64,000 nucleotides of DNA. Source: an uncultured Subdoligranulum sp. (GTDB taxonomy: Bacteria; Bacillota; Clostridia; Oscillospirales; Ruminococcaceae). Below are positions 26,216-34,184 of the stretch, one piece after another. The stretch spans positions 1,790,481 through 1,854,480 of the forward strand of contig NZ_OZ007030.1 of the NCBI RefSeq assembly GCF_963931595.1, in the 5' to 3' direction. The position numbers were made by a program, and so were the translations under genes. How positions within the stretch are numbered: position 1 is the first letter of the stretch; each line of letters starts with the position of its first letter. The notes beneath the pieces are model-generated. The model had not been told where the DNA came from and ran no database searches. It worked only from the letters and a program-made list of their open reading frames with translations.

Positions 26216-26938
26216 TTACTTTTTGCTGTAGTCCCGGGCGCCGTAGATGGCAGTGCCCACCCGGACGATGGTGGCGCCCTCCTGGATGGCCATGGCGTAG
26301 TCGTGGCTCATGCCCATGGAGAGGATGTCCATCTGGGCGCTGTCGTAGTGGCGGGACGCCGCAGCCGCCAGCAGTTCCCGCATCTCGGCGAAGAAGCGGC
26401 GGGTCTGGTCGTCGTCGGCATCGGCGGGGGGAATGGCCATCAGGCCGCGCACCCGCAGGTGCTCCCTGGCGGCGGCCGCCTCCAGCAGCGGCCACAGGTC
26501 GTCGGGGCCCACGCCGCTCTTGCTCTCCTCGGCGCCGATGTTGATCTCGATGAGGATCTCCTGGGTCAGGCCCAGCCGGGCGGCGGCTGCGTCGATCTTG
26601 TCCAAAAGACGGGTGCTGTCCACACTCTGGATCAGCGACGCACGCCCCACCACCTTGTTCACCTTGTTGGTCTGCAGATGGCCGATGAAATGCCCCGGCT
26701 TGCCGTTGTAGGCGCCGGCGTCGGTCTTTTCCACCAGTTCCTGGACGTGGTTTTCTCCGAACAGGTCGATGGGCAGATCGGCGCTGTAGCGCACCTCCTC
26801 CACCGTGCGGGTCTTGCAGGCCGCGCAGAGGCTCACCTCCGCCGGGTCGCGCCCTGCACGGCGGGCCGCCTCGGCCATATTCAGCCGGATCCGGGCCACG
26901 GCCTCGGCCATCCGCTGTTTCTGTTCTTCCGGGATCAT
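26216..26938 (-). CDS. YggS/PLPBP family PLP-binding protein
   Basis: A 240-residue single-domain alanine-racemase-like barrel that holds pyridoxal phosphate and helps balance vitamin B6 and amino acids. Seen: LCAACKTRTVEEVR (PLP lysine), FGENHVQELVEK, WHFIGHLQTNK-like HFIGHLQTNKVNKV, INIGAEESKSGV and SMGMSHDYAMAIQEGATIVR with VGTAIYG. The ATG overlaps the stop of the upstream YwlG-like gene (26935-26938). In many Firmicutes it lies next to sepF/ylm genes; here it does not. Confidence 0.92.
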   Translation of the reverse strand: MIPEEQKQRMAEAVARIRLNMAEAARRAGRDPAEVSLCAACKTRTVEEVRYSADLPIDLFGENHVQELVEKTDAGAYNGKPGHFIGHLQTNKVNKVVGRASLIQSVDSTRLLDKIDAAAARLGLTQEILIEINIGAEESKSGVGPDDLWPLLEAAAAREHLRVRGLMAIPPADADDDQTRRFFAEMRELLAAAASRHYDSAQMDILSMGMSHDYAMAIQEGATIVRVGTAIYGARDYSKK

Positions 26939-27492
26939 CGCGGTTCCTCCTCACTGTAGACGGCGCGGGCCCCGCCGATGAAAGGCGGCCGGGTGCGCGC
27001 ACAGAGCAGGATGGCCTGCCCGATATGGTCGATGCTCAGGCGAACCGGCACCGCCACCCGGCGCAGATGCATGCCGATGAGAGTGCCGCCGATGTCCATG
27101 CCGGCCGCCGCCTGGACTTCCTCCACCAGGACCGGGTCCTGGAAGGTGTGCCAGCAGTTGGTGGCCCAGCTGCCCCCCGCATGGGGCTGGGGAATGGCCG
27201 CCACGATCTGGTAGCCGCAGGCCTTGGCCACCTCCCGCTCCACCACAATGGCACGGTTCAGGTGCTCGCAGCACTGGGCCGCCAGATAGACGCCCTGTTC
27301 CTGCAGCGGCGGCAGTACCCCGGCCAGCACGGCGGCGGCCGCCTCCATGCTGGAGTGCTGCCCGATACGCCCACCGGTGATCTCGCTGCTGGAGCAGCCC
27401 ACCACAAAGAGATCCCCCGTTTCCAGATGCGCTGCCTCCAGCAGTTCCTCGGTGGCGCGGCGCGCCTGGGCGGTAATTTCAGAAAGTTCCAT
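26935..27492 (-). CDS. YwlG / DUF436 (TIGR01440) family protein
   Basis: A 185-residue conserved protein of unknown function. Features of the family: GDLFVVGCSSSEITGGRIG, the HLNRAIVVE segment with a cysteine pair before it (CCEHLNR), and the glycine-rich MDIGGTLIGMHLRRVAVPV. In Bacillus the homologue is encoded near ribose-5-phosphate isomerase and glyA; here it is coupled to yggS by a 4-bp overlap, which suggests a shared role. Confidence 0.85.
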   Translation of the reverse strand: MELSEITAQARRATEELLEAAHLETGDLFVVGCSSSEITGGRIGQHSSMEAAAAVLAGVLPPLQEQGVYLAAQCCEHLNRAIVVEREVAKACGYQIVAAIPQPHAGGSWATNCWHTFQDPVLVEEVQAAAGMDIGGTLIGMHLRRVAVPVRLSIDHIGQAILLCARTRPPFIGGARAVYSEEEPR

Positions 27493-27530
27493 CTTGTCTA
27501 CCCCCTTGCCTGGTTTTTCAGGCCGCAGGT

Positions 27531-29033
27531 TCAGTCCTCCTGCGGCGGCAGACAGGTCACGCCCCGCAGCGTCACCTCGCTGCAGTACTGCAGCGGCAGG
27601 CGCGGCGCCTTGGCCGTGATCGTCAGCCCATCAAAGTTCACATCCCGCAGCGTGCCGTCGGGGCCTTCAAAGCCCGCCAGCGTCACCGGGGAAACATCCT
27701 TCCATGTCCGTTTGTCGTTCAGCGCCCGGCCGGTGAGCGTCAGCCCCGCAAAGGTGAAGTGCTCCAGCACCGGCAGGGTGCCGGCCGCCTCGCCGTCGTC
27801 GTTGTAGGGCACCGAATGGATCATGACCCGGGGTGCCGTGCAGTCCCGCACCGTCACGCCCCGCACATAGCCGCCCCGCTTGGCCGTGGCCTTGACCTCG
27901 ATGCCGGAGTAGGAATTTTCCAGATCGCAGTCCCAGACCTGCACATCCTCCACGCCGCCGGACATCTCGCTGCCCACGCAGATGCCCTGGCCGAAGCCCA
28001 CCCGGCAGTCAAAGATATAGATATGGGCGCTGGGCCGTCCGATGGCATTGCCCTCGGGGTTCTTGCCGCTCTTGACGGCCACCGAATCGCCGCCGGTGTA
28101 GAATTCACTGGCAAACAGCGTGCAGTTGGTGCTGGAATCGGGGTCCCAGCCGTCGCCGTTCCAGATGCCCTCCGAGCGGAAGGTGCAGTGGTCGGTGACA
28201 ATGTTGTCGCTGTAGATCATCTGGACGATCCAGGCCGGGCTGTCCTGCAGCGTCAGGCCGCTGATCCAGACGTTCTGGCAGTTGCTCAGGTTCACCAGCC
28301 GCGGGCGTACCCGGCCGGGGATGGTGTCCTCGTCGTCGCAGCTCTCCACCAGGTCGGCATGTTCGGCCAGGTAGTCCTTGAGATGCTCCCGCTCGTCGGC
28401 AATGATGGCATCGGCCAGCGCCTTGCCGCCGCCGGCGATGGTGCCCTTGCCGCGGATGACCACATTGACGCAGTTGTACCCGTCGTCGTGGTCCATCTTG
28501 CCCAGGTTCAGAAGGCTGGAATAGCAGCGGCGCTCGATGCCCTCGAACCGGCTGGGAATGCGGGGCTGGTAGTCCACCAGCTGGGCGGTGCCCTGCAGAA
28601 CGGCCCCCTCGTCCAGGTAGAGTTCCATATCGCTGTGCAGCCGCAGCGCGCCGGTCAGATAGGTGCCGGCGGGCAGGTAGACCGCATCCCCGGGGCCGCA
28701 GGCATCGATGGCCCGCTGCAGGGCGGCGGTGTTTTTCGTGGTGCCGTCCCCCTTGGCCCAGTAGGGGGCCTCGGTGACGTTGATGCGTTGTTTTTCTGCC
28801 CCGGTGCGCAGCATGCAGGCGCCCACCGGCTGGTTCTCAAACACCACGTCCACCCGGTATTCGGTCTGGGGGTCCAGCTTGTCCAGGGTATAGTGGGTGC
28901 GGTGGGTGGTGCCCACCGGCTCATTGTTCAGGTAGACGGTATATTCCGCCCGGGCGCCCGCCGCGGCGGGCTTGTCCCAGTACAGCACGGCATGGTGGGC
29001 CGTGCAGCGGGCAAACAGATGGCTTTCAAACAT
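27531..29033 (-). CDS. GH28-family glycosidase (polygalacturonase-like) with N-terminal FnIII domain
   Basis: A 500-residue protein: a fibronectin type III-like domain (residues 1-75), then a right-handed beta-helix with GH28 blocks: GDGTTKNTAALQRAIDAC, NGDGWDPDSSTNC (catalytic Asp), TGGDSVAVKSG (second catalytic Asp) and GSEMSGGVEDV in place of the usual GHG site. The last block reads GIEVK where polygalacturonases have RIK. There is no signal peptide, so it likely trims imported uronic-acid oligosaccharides as an exo-enzyme. The start at 29033 follows AAGAGGAA; the longer frame crosses the upstream promoter region. The exact substrate is uncertain. Confidence 0.85.
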   Translation of the reverse strand: MFESHLFARCTAHHAVLYWDKPAAAGARAEYTVYLNNEPVGTTHRTHYTLDKLDPQTEYRVDVVFENQPVGACMLRTGAEKQRINVTEAPYWAKGDGTTKNTAALQRAIDACGPGDAVYLPAGTYLTGALRLHSDMELYLDEGAVLQGTAQLVDYQPRIPSRFEGIERRCYSSLLNLGKMDHDDGYNCVNVVIRGKGTIAGGGKALADAIIADEREHLKDYLAEHADLVESCDDEDTIPGRVRPRLVNLSNCQNVWISGLTLQDSPAWIVQMIYSDNIVTDHCTFRSEGIWNGDGWDPDSSTNCTLFASEFYTGGDSVAVKSGKNPEGNAIGRPSAHIYIFDCRVGFGQGICVGSEMSGGVEDVQVWDCDLENSYSGIEVKATAKRGGYVRGVTVRDCTAPRVMIHSVPYNDDGEAAGTLPVLEHFTFAGLTLTGRALNDKRTWKDVSPVTLAGFEGPDGTLRDVNFDGLTITAKAPRLPLQYCSEVTLRGVTCLPPQED

Positions 29034-29150
29034 CTTGGTATTCCTCTTTTTGATCGCGGTCCGTTGTTTTTCTTTCGGTACATTCTTATTGTACCACACA
29101 ATGTTCTCCACGGAAAGACGCAAAAATCGCCAACAATTCCGCCCTTCCCC

Positions 29151-29723
29151 TCACGGGTTTTGGCAGGGCGGTGCCTGCAGGAAGCAGCCTTCCTCGTGGC
29201 TCCAGAGCACCCCCACCGCCTGCAGGTAGGCGTAGATGATGGTGGAGCCCACAAAGCTCATGCCCCGCCGGCGCAGATCGGCTGAAATGGCATCCGACAA
29301 GGGCGAGGTGGTCCTGTCCCGCTCGCAGATCGTCTTGCCTTCCGTCCAGTGCCAGAGGTAGCGGTCGAAGCTGCCCCACTCCTGCCGGATGGATGCAAAC
29401 GCCCGGGCGTTTTTCACCGCTGCAGCGATTTTCCGCCGGTTGCGGATGATACCGGGGTCCATGGCCAGGGCCACACAGCGGGCTTCGTCGTAGGCGGCCA
29501 CCTTCTCCCAGTCGAAACCGTCGAAGGCGCGGCGGAAGGCCTCCCGCTTGTTGAGCACACACTCCCAGGAGAGGCCTGCCTGGAACCCCTCCAGGATCAG
29601 CATTTCAAAGAGCAGCCGGTCGTCGTGCACCGGCACGCCCCACTCCTCGTCATGGTAGTGGAGGTAGCGGGGATTGTCCGGGTTGGCCCACCGGCAGCGG
29701 GGGCGGCCGTCTTTCCATTCCAT
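29151..29723 (-). CDS. tag: DNA-3-methyladenine glycosylase I
   Basis: Removes 3-methyladenine from alkylated DNA. The 190-residue helix-hairpin-helix enzyme has the N-terminal RCRWANPDNPRYLHYHDEEWG, LLFEMLILEGFQAGLSW (conserved Glu/Trp pocket), DPGIIRNRRKI and the C-terminal LWSHEEGC; Cys10, a histidine near residue 22-24 and the terminal His/Cys make the zinc site. The start at 29723 has AAAGGA upstream; the ATG at 29741 overlaps it. Confidence 0.95.
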   Translation of the reverse strand: MEWKDGRPRCRWANPDNPRYLHYHDEEWGVPVHDDRLLFEMLILEGFQAGLSWECVLNKREAFRRAFDGFDWEKVAAYDEARCVALAMDPGIIRNRRKIAAAVKNARAFASIRQEWGSFDRYLWHWTEGKTICERDRTTSPLSDAISADLRRRGMSFVGSTIIYAYLQAVGVLWSHEEGCFLQAPPCQNP

Positions 29724-29745
29724 GGGACCGTTCCTTTCCATATAT

Positions 29746-29775
29746 CAAACCGCCCGCCGGGTGCCGGCGGGCGGC
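29746..29775 (-). terminator. Hairpin between the nucleoid-associated protein gene and tag
   Basis: An 11-bp perfect stem CCGCCCGCCGG / CCGGCGGGCGG with a 3-nt loop, followed on the minus strand by TTTGATAT. The T run is short, so termination may be partial and tag may be read through. Confidence 0.6.
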
Positions 29776-29781
29776 GCAACA

Positions 29782-30786
29782 TCATACCAGTACGTCCTTG
29801 ATCAGCAGACTCAGCCCGCCGGTAGCCGAGTGGATGAACTCCACCGCATCGTCGGAATTGCAGAGCTCCGCCGGGATCTTGATCTCGATGCCGGACTCCG
29901 TCTTGAAGCTGCGGCTTTCCAGCTTTTTCATCCGGGCGGGGCTCACCGTCACCCGGTCGTTTTCCTGCACGCCGGTCTCCGCCAGGGCTGCCTCGAACTT
30001 GGGCGCCGCCAGGGGATAGTTCTCCCGCATGCGGGTGCGCACATCCTCCACCGAGATGGTGTTGTCCACCGCCTGGTTGCGCACCATCAGCTCCACGGCG
30101 GTCTCGGTGCCGCCGTCAAAGGGGGGCACGTCGTCCAGTTCCTCCGGCTCGGGGTAGGCTTCCTTCACGGCGGCCACGGCGGTCTCGCAGACGGCCTTCA
30201 GCTTGGCCTTCTCCTGCATGGCCTCGGTGCAGCCGAACACCCGGGTGGACAGGTAGAAGTCCTTCTTCTCGTCCAGGTTGAACTTCTTTTCAATGAGCCG
30301 CACCGTGCCGTTGGCCCGGTCGATGAGGGCCGCCTCGTCGGCCTTGGGGGTGCCGGGCAGCAGGGTGCGCTGGGGTACCATGCTGCTGAACCGGCCGTTG
30401 CCCAGCGTCTCGGTGTGGTGGGTGTAGCCCGGCCGGTAGTTCAGTTTGAGCACCCCGTAGAAGGGCACTCCGTCCCCGGCGAAGTCCACCACCGCCAGGT
30501 CCCCCGCCGGAATGGCCGGGTACTGCAGCATCTGCTCGAAGATCACCCCCGCAATGCGCCGGGACAGGTCCACGAAATCCTGGTTCTGGGCCATCTCCTG
30601 GGCGAAGGCGGAGTCGGGCAAAAACCGGCAGTTCTTGACCTCGTCGCTGGCAAAGGCCTTCTCGATCACGGCGGTGAAATATTCAAAGAGATCGGCGTCG
30701 AGGTCCATCGGCCGGTCGGAGAGCAGCGGCTCCGAAGCGCCGGGATCCAGCAAATGCAGAATGACCTGGTTGATCTTGACTTCCAT
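29782..30786 (-). CDS. Nucleoid-associated protein (NdpA/YejK family)
   Basis: A 334-residue protein of the PF04245 family, recognised by the opening INQVILHLLDP, by KADEAALIDRANGTVRLIEKKF in the middle, and by IKIPAELCNSDDAVEFIH near the end. In proteobacteria YejK associates with the nucleoid; in Firmicutes it is often near mobile elements or alone. The promoter region contains a good -10 (TATACT on the minus strand near 30822) but a poor -35. Confidence 0.8.
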   Translation of the reverse strand: MEVKINQVILHLLDPGASEPLLSDRPMDLDADLFEYFTAVIEKAFASDEVKNCRFLPDSAFAQEMAQNQDFVDLSRRIAGVIFEQMLQYPAIPAGDLAVVDFAGDGVPFYGVLKLNYRPGYTHHTETLGNGRFSSMVPQRTLLPGTPKADEAALIDRANGTVRLIEKKFNLDEKKDFYLSTRVFGCTEAMQEKAKLKAVCETAVAAVKEAYPEPEELDDVPPFDGGTETAVELMVRNQAVDNTISVEDVRTRMRENYPLAAPKFEAALAETGVQENDRVTVSPARMKKLESRSFKTESGIEIKIPAELCNSDDAVEFIHSATGGLSLLIKDVLV

Positions 30787-30898
30787 ACTAGACAGGGCTC
30801 CTTTGGGATAAAGTTTCGGAAAGGGTAGTATACCACAATTTGGCGGGTTTGGGTAGCGCCCGGGCGGGGCAAGCTATCCGGGAAGGGAGGAAACGTCC

Positions 30899-31108
30899 AT
30901 GAAAAAACGCACAACCGAACCGGACGCCCTGCTGCGCCACACAACACCCTGCCGCCAGAAGCAGGCGAAGGAATACCTGAAGGGGCAGGTGCCCGGCGTG
31001 ATGGCCCACTACGCCCCCGACGCCGTGCCCGACCCCGACGAGGGCTGGGTGGAAAGCGACGAGACGGTGCACCGCCTGGCACACTGGCGGGAGGAAGCCA
31101 TCTATTAA
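30899..31108 (+). CDS. Small hypothetical protein
   Basis: A 69-residue soluble, charged protein (MKKRTTEPDALLRHTTPCR ... EGWVESDETVHRLAHWREE). AAGGAGG lies 8 nt before the ATG and a terminator follows, so it is a real stand-alone gene. I do not recognise a family. Confidence 0.65.
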   Translation: MKKRTTEPDALLRHTTPCRQKQAKEYLKGQVPGVMAHYAPDAVPDPDEGWVESDETVHRLAHWREEAIY

Positions 31109-31112
31109 GAGG

Positions 31113-31142
31113 AACAGCCCCACCGCGGTGGGGCTGTTTCCG
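31113..31142. terminator. Bidirectional terminator
   Basis: AACAGCCCCACC and GGTGGGGCTGTT form a stem around GC between the small gene and the converging thioesterase-like gene. Confidence 0.75.
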
Positions 31143-31143
31143 T

Positions 31144-31536
31144 TCAGTCGGCGTTGAGTTTGGCGGACGCCTTGTGGGTGAAGCGGTCGTTGTCCACAAT
31201 GTAGCGCTCGTGGGTGGCGTGGGCCACCTCGCTCACATCGTCATACACCCGGGCCGTGAAGGTCAGCCGGCGATCCGCCACCGCGGTGAGTTCGCAGTCG
31301 CAGTAGACCACCATGCCGATGGGCGTGGGCGCCGTGTGCGCCAGCGAAAGGCTGGTGCCCACCGTGCCGGTGCCCAGGTCCAGTTCCCCCGCCACCGCCT
31401 TCCAGCAGGCCTTTTCGATCAAAGCCGCCACCGCCGGCGTGGCCAGCACCTCCAGTTCTCCGCTGCCCAGTGCCCGGGCGGTGTTTTCGGTGGTGACGCG
31501 CAGGGCCGCGTGCCCCCGGATTCCCGGTTCCAACAT
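31144..31536 (-). CDS. Thioesterase (hot-dog fold, fluoroacetyl-CoA thioesterase-like)
   Basis: A 130-residue hot-dog protein similar to the FlK/YbgC-like thioesterase group: MLEPGIRGHAALRVTTENTA, VLATPAVAALIEKACWKAV, a segment with the conserved Thr/Glu area, and HTAPTPIGMVVYCDCELTAV ending in HERYIVDNDRF. It likely hydrolyses a small acyl-CoA. The ATG at 31536 follows GGGGAAAT; a longer frame to 31734 overlaps the next gene's promoter and is rejected. Confidence 0.8.
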   Translation of the reverse strand: MLEPGIRGHAALRVTTENTARALGSGELEVLATPAVAALIEKACWKAVAGELDLGTGTVGTSLSLAHTAPTPIGMVVYCDCELTAVADRRLTFTARVYDDVSEVAHATHERYIVDNDRFTHKASAKLNAD

Positions 31537-31618
31537 CTGCCATTTCCCCTTTTTCTTTTTTCTTATTATAGCGGCCGCTGCGGCCGATTGCAAGACGCCC
31601 TCTTTTTGTCGCTTTTTC

Positions 31619-31647
31619 TTGCCTTTTGCCGCCAAAGACGATATACT
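31619..31647 (+). promoter_or_regulatory. Promoter for the uracil permease operon
   Basis: TTGCCT (31619-31624), 17 bp, TATACT (31642-31647); start of RNA expected near 31654. Confidence 0.65.
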
Positions 31648-31659
31648 AAGGGGGACAGC

Positions 31660-31689
31660 GGGAAGCGGTGATTGCTGCTTCCCTTTTTT
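31660..31689 (+). terminator. Leader terminator/attenuator of the uracil permease gene
   Basis: GGGAAGC (31660-31666) and GCTTCCC (31677-31683) form a stem with a 10-nt loop, followed by TTTTTT. It begins about 6 nt after the predicted RNA start and lies 30 nt before the permease start, so transcription must pass it to reach the gene. Confidence 0.7.
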
Positions 31690-31718
31690 GCGGCTGGACT
31701 TCAAAAGAGGAGGATTCC

Positions 31719-33050
31719 ATGGGCGAAAAGACAATTGATTATTCCAAGGGCATCTACGATGCCCGCCAACTGGGCACGCCCAAAATGCTCATTCTGGGCG
31801 CACAGCACATGTTTGCCATGTTCGGCGCCACCGTGCTGGTGCCCCTGCTGACCGGTCTGAGCGTCAGCACCACTCTGCTGTGTGCCGGTCTGGGCACGCT
31901 GCTGTTCCACTTCCTGTGCAAGGGCAAGGTCCCGGCTTTCCTGGGTTCCAGCTTTGCCTACCTGGGCGGCTTCACCATCGTGAGCAACGACGGCGCCAAC
32001 CCCGAGAACCTGCCCTATGCCTGCGCTGCCGTGGCCTTCTCCGGCCTGGTCTACGTACTGTTCAGCTTCCTCATCACGGCCTTCGGCATCCGCCGCATGA
32101 TGAAGTTCTTCCCGCCGGTGGTCACCGGCCCCATCATCATCGCCATCGGCCTGATCCTGGCCCCCAGCGCCATCACCAACTGCCAGAGCAACTGGCTGCT
32201 GGCCATCGTGGCACTGGCCACCGTCATCATCTGCAACATCTGGGGCAAGGGCATGGTCAAGATCCTGCCCATCCTCATCGGTGTGCTGGTGGCCTACGCC
32301 GTGGCCCTGGTCACCGGCGCCGTGGATTTTGCGGCCATCGCCGAGGCAAGCTGGTTCGGCATCCCGCTGCATAAGGAATCCATGGGTCTTTTCTCCATCG
32401 ACGGCAGCGAGACCTTCATCAGCGCCATCTTCACCATCGTGCCCATCGCCCTGGCCACCATGATGGAGCACATCGGCGATATCGCCGCCATCAGCGCCAC
32501 CACCGGCAAGAACTACATCCGTGACCCCGGCCTCAACCGCACCCTGCTGGGCGACGGCCTGGCCACCACCATGGCCGGTCTGCTGGGCGGCCCCGCCAAC
32601 ACCACCTACGGCGAAAACACCGGCGTGCTGGCCCTGACCAAGATCTACGACCCGCTGGTCATCCGCATTGCCGCCGTCTTTGCCCTGGTGCTGAGCTTCT
32701 GCCCCAAGTTTGAGGCCATCATCAACACCATCCCCACCGGCATCGTGGGCGGCATCAGCTTCGTGCTCTACGGCATGATCTCCGCCATCGGCGTGCGCAA
32801 CGTGGTGGAGAACAAGGTGGACTTCACCAACTCCCGCAACCTGATCATCGCCGCCGTCATCCTGGTCTGCGCCCTGGGCTTTGACTCGGTGGGCGGCATC
32901 ACCTTCTATGTGGGCAGCATGGCCGTCAACCTGTCCGGCCTGGCCATCGCCGCCATCGCCGGCATCCTGCTCAACGCCCTGCTGCCCGGCAACGACTACG
33001 AATTCGACGAGGGCACCAACGACGGCGAAGGCGCCAGCCTGCGCGTCTGA
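31719..33050 (+). CDS. uraA: Uracil/xanthine permease (NCS2 family)
   Basis: Imports a nucleobase, most likely uracil, by cation symport. The 443-residue protein has 14 predicted membrane segments and NCS2 motifs: LGAQHMFAMFGATVLVPLLTG, AFLGSSFAYLGGF, ATMMEHIGDIAAISATTGKNY (substrate-binding Glu/His), GLLGGPANTTYGENTGVLALT and NLIIAAVILV. GAGGAGG precedes the ATG at 31719. The leader terminator suggests control by nucleotide pools. A small unknown gene follows in the same operon. Confidence 0.9.
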   Translation: MGEKTIDYSKGIYDARQLGTPKMLILGAQHMFAMFGATVLVPLLTGLSVSTTLLCAGLGTLLFHFLCKGKVPAFLGSSFAYLGGFTIVSNDGANPENLPYACAAVAFSGLVYVLFSFLITAFGIRRMMKFFPPVVTGPIIIAIGLILAPSAITNCQSNWLLAIVALATVIICNIWGKGMVKILPILIGVLVAYAVALVTGAVDFAAIAEASWFGIPLHKESMGLFSIDGSETFISAIFTIVPIALATMMEHIGDIAAISATTGKNYIRDPGLNRTLLGDGLATTMAGLLGGPANTTYGENTGVLALTKIYDPLVIRIAAVFALVLSFCPKFEAIINTIPTGIVGGISFVLYGMISAIGVRNVVENKVDFTNSRNLIIAAVILVCALGFDSVGGITFYVGSMAVNLSGLAIAAIAGILLNALLPGNDYEFDEGTNDGEGASLRV

Positions 33051-33075
33051 TCGGACCTTTCCAAGGAGGACCCCC

Positions 33076-33426
33076 ATGACCGCTGCGGATTTTACCAACC
33101 TGCACCTGCAATACAAATCGGAACAGGCCGGGGGCGAACTTCCCGCCGCCATCGAGCATGATTTTGCCGACGGCCGGATGGTGGATCACTACTATGTGAC
33201 CCCCTCCCCTGCCTTCTGGGAGGATGAAGGCATCAAGGGACTGGGCCAGGTTTCGGGCATCCTGTTCCTGCAGCAGCCCGACGGCGCCCCCTGGAAGATC
33301 CTGGTCCACGAACCGGGCATGATCAAGGAAGTGATCTTTGAGATGCCCGACGAGGAATTCCGCCGGATGCTCGCCGACAACGGCGTCATCCTGCCCGGCG
33401 AGCCCGGCTTTGTGCCGCCCCAATAA
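33076..33426 (+). CDS. Conserved hypothetical protein
   Basis: A 116-residue acidic soluble protein (AADFTNLHLQYKSEQAGGE ... ILVHEPGMIKEVIFEMPDEE). AAGGAGGA precedes the ATG. It begins 25 bp after uraA and shares its transcript, ending at a terminator. I do not recognise the family. Confidence 0.7.
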   Translation: MTAADFTNLHLQYKSEQAGGELPAAIEHDFADGRMVDHYYVTPSPAFWEDEGIKGLGQVSGILFLQQPDGAPWKILVHEPGMIKEVIFEMPDEEFRRMLADNGVILPGEPGFVPPQ

Positions 33427-33452
33427 AAGAAAGGGTCTGTTCCCTGCTTTTT

Positions 33453-33478
33453 CCCCGCAGAAATGCGGGGATTTTTTG
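33453..33478 (+). terminator. Terminator of the uraA operon
   Basis: CCCCGCA / TGCGGGG stem, GAAA loop, followed by ATTTTTTG. Confidence 0.85.
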
Positions 33479-33488
33479 TTTTTTCCCC

Positions 33489-33538
33489 TTGACAGCCCGC
33501 CCAGCCAGGTGTATCATATGAACAAATAAACATATGAA
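33489..33538 (+). promoter_or_regulatory. Promoter and ArsR-type operator of the metal-efflux operon
   Basis: TTGACA (33489-33494), 17 bp, TATCAT (33512-33517). The -10 and start region carry CATATGAAC and, 15 bp later, CATATGAAA around an A-rich centre, similar to the ATATGAACA half-sites bound by SmtB/CzrA/CadC repressors. Derepression by zinc or cadmium is inferred. Confidence 0.7.
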
Positions 33539-33550
33539 AGGATGTTTCCT

Positions 33551-33913
33551 ATGGCACAGCATGATGCTGCCCTGTCCGCCGCCAGTCCGGCGCTGGACGC
33601 ACAGGCCCTGCAGAAGCTGCAGGACGACCTGCCCGGGGACGAGATCCTCTACGACCTGGCGGAGCTCTTCCGGGTGTTCGGCGATACCACCCGCATCAAG
33701 ATCCTCTACGCCCTGTTTGAGAGCGAGCTCTGCGTCAACGACATCGCCCAGGTGGTGGAACTGTCCCAGAGCGCGGTGAGCCACCAGCTGCGGCTGCTCA
33801 AGACCAACAAGCTGGTGAAGTTCCGGCGGGAGGGAAAAACCATCTACTATTCGCTGGACGACGACCACGTGCGCAGCATGATCGCGCTGGGCATGGAACA
33901 TGTGGAAGAATAA
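33551..33913 (+). CDS. ArsR/SmtB-family zinc-sensing repressor (CzrA-like)
   Basis: A 120-residue winged-helix metal sensor. The helix-turn-helix is in ELCVNDIAQVVELSQSAVSHQL. The C-terminal helix has the CzrA-type alpha-5 site: D104, H106, H117 and E120 (in DDDHVRSMIALGMEHVEE), a Zn/Co-binding pattern; the CxC of arsenic/cadmium sensors is not present (one Cys only, C61). It likely releases the operator when zinc is high. The ATG at 33551 follows GAAAGGA. First gene of the efflux operon. Confidence 0.9.
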   Translation: MAQHDAALSAASPALDAQALQKLQDDLPGDEILYDLAELFRVFGDTTRIKILYALFESELCVNDIAQVVELSQSAVSHQLRLLKTNKLVKFRREGKTIYYSLDDDHVRSMIALGMEHVEE

Positions 33914-33938
33914 AACACAGAGCAAAGGAGTTTTTGTC

Positions 33939-34154
33939 ATGCAGAAGAAATTCAAGATCGAAGTGGACTGCGCCAACTGCGCCGCCAAGATTGAAACCGC
34001 CGTCAAGGCCCTGCCCGGTGTGGAGAACGCCAGCGTGAGCTTTATGACCCAGAAGATGCTGCTGGCCGCTGACGACAGCCGCTTTGACGAGATCCTGCAG
34101 CAGGCTGTGCGCACAGCGAAGAAGATCGAGCCGGATTTCGAGATTGAACTGTAA
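33939..34154 (+). CDS. Stand-alone heavy-metal-associated (HMA) domain protein
   Basis: A 71-residue ferredoxin-like metal-binding protein (KKFKIEVDCANCAAKIETAV) with the CxxC site in a DCANC context; the Asp before the first Cys is typical of Zn/Cd-binding HMA domains (copper types have GMTCxxC). It likely delivers metal to the P-type ATPase encoded next, which lacks its own N-terminal HMA domain. AAAGGAG precedes the ATG. Confidence 0.88.
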   Translation: MQKKFKIEVDCANCAAKIETAVKALPGVENASVSFMTQKMLLAADDSRFDEILQQAVRTAKKIEPDFEIEL

Positions 34155-34184
34155 GGCAGCGTGTCGGAACGGAGGCATCCTTTC

